64,000 nucleotides of DNA from Bradyrhizobium amphicarpaeae (GTDB lineage Bacteria > Pseudomonadota > Alphaproteobacteria > Rhizobiales > Xanthobacteraceae), in assembly GCF_002266435.3 (NCBI RefSeq), contig NZ_CP029426.2:2138001-2202000 (forward strand), written 5' to 3'. Shown one piece after another: positions 63,581 through 64,000 of this stretch (position 1 is its first letter; each line of letters starts with the position of its first letter). The notes under the pieces were generated by a model. It worked only from the letters and a program-made list of their open reading frames with translations, searched no databases and had not been told where the DNA came from. A program made the translations under genes and the position numbers.

Positions 63581-64000
63581 TGCAGCTTGCCGTGCGTGCC
63601 GAGCCGCTCCTGAGCGTCGATAATCTCGTCGTCGAATATGGTCTCGGCAACAAGACGGTGCACGCGGTTTCCGGTGTCAGCCTTGCGGTCGCGCGCGGCG
63701 AGACGCTGGGCCTCGTCGGCGAATCCGGCTGCGGCAAGTCGACGCTGGGGCGCGCGGTGCTGCAACTGCGCCGCGCCAAATCCGGCCGCGTGCTGTTCGA
63801 CGGCGAGGATCTCACCGCGATGGAGGGCGAGGCGCTGCGCAAGATGCGCCGCCGCGTGCAGCTCATTTTCCAGGATCCGATTGCCTCGCTCAATCCGCGA
63901 CGTCGCATCGGCGACATCGTGGCCGAGCCGTTGATTATCGCCGGCGTCAAGGATGCCGCCGAGCGCCAGCGCAGGGTTCACGAGGTTCTCTCTGCGGTCG
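63577..64000 (+). CDS. ABC transporter ATP-binding protein (DppF-like), 3' end cut off
   Basis: The first 141 codons of a second oligopeptide-transporter ATPase reach the right edge of the window. Walker A is GESGCGKSTLGRA; a Q-loop LIFQDPIASLNP is also seen. DppF-like proteins pair with the preceding DppD-like ATPase. ATG 63577 overlaps the preceding stop (ATGA); a second ATG follows immediately in frame. It is the fifth gene of the operon. Confidence 0.9.
   Translation, partial: MMQLAVRAEPLLSVDNLVVEYGLGNKTVHAVSGVSLAVARGETLGLVGESGCGKSTLGRAVLQLRRAKSGRVLFDGEDLTAMEGEALRKMRRRVQLIFQDPIASLNPRRRIGDIVAEPLIIAGVKDAAERQRRVHEVLSAV

Noticed and set aside
1..64000. tRNA, rRNA, CRISPR array, integrase or transposase genes
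   Set aside because: I looked for these by eye, including around the KAP insertion, and saw none; a covariance-model or profile search would be needed to be certain.

Overview
The window is a high-GC chromosomal segment of an alphaproteobacterium, almost certainly Bradyrhizobium or a very close relative. The strongest evidence is the block at about 34.2-47.2 kb. It carries fixK2, a single-receiver response regulator gene, fixJ and fixL on the minus strand. Opposite these lie a universal stress protein gene, a CBS-domain gene, fixNOQP and fixGHIS on the plus strand. Diagnostic residues fall at the numbers known for B. japonicum/diazoefficiens: haem His200 and Arg220 in FixL, and Cys183 in FixK2 when the start with the better ribosome binding site is used.

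Layout. 0-1.2 kb: the two subunits of a molybdenum hydroxylase (the large one runs off the window). 1.6-8.3 kb: a B12-binding radical SAM protein, a membrane-anchored protein with a phospholipase A2-like His-Asp motif, a DHA2-type exporter and an isocitrate/isopropylmalate dehydrogenase relative. 8.5-15.1 kb: a minus-strand redox/hydrolase operon (SDR, metallo-hydrolase, NDH-2-like flavoprotein, alpha/beta hydrolase) next to two divergent AraC regulators. 15.1-16.2 kb: small stress genes with sigma-EcfG-type promoters. 16.5-26.7 kb: a caspase-like protein, an SDR lacking the catalytic Tyr, trans-aconitate methyltransferase, a TRAP transporter with fused permease subunits, a diguanylate cyclase and an alkylsulfatase. 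26.9-34.1 kb: a glycosyltransferase, an ABC exporter, a glycogen-debranching-type glucosidase, a PRC-barrel protein and an MFS transporter. 34.2-47.2 kb: the micro-oxic respiration block. 47.2-53.7 kb: MFS, cupin, a small secreted protein, peroxiredoxin, LysR, 3-hydroxybutyrate dehydrogenase and patatin. 53.8-57.8 kb: glgA with a foreign-looking KAP P-loop NTPase gene at its 3' side and a decayed second copy of the glgA 3' end beyond it. 57.9-64 kb: a CoA-transferase and a dipeptide-type ABC importer operon, truncated by the window end.

How the parts work together. Oxygen sensing by FixL-FixJ should switch on fixK2. FixK2 should then activate the cbb3 oxidase operon (fixNOQP), its assembly operon (fixGHIS) and the usp-CBS pair. 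FixK-type boxes lie in front of all three transcripts at the same distance (57 nt) from the start codon. A second regulon is visible by hand: four perfect GGAAC-N16-CGTT promoters precede a pyridoxamine-oxidase-like gene, a 58-residue CsbD-like gene, a glycosyltransferase and glgA. This links the general stress response to carbohydrate metabolism.

The most unusual locus is the low-GC KAP NTPase between glgA and the pseudogenised glgA 3' end. It looks like an insertion at the glgA 3' terminus that brought a replacement end. No CRISPR array, rRNA, tRNA, complete insertion sequence or integrase was seen. All statements come from reading sequence and supplied translations; no database search was run.
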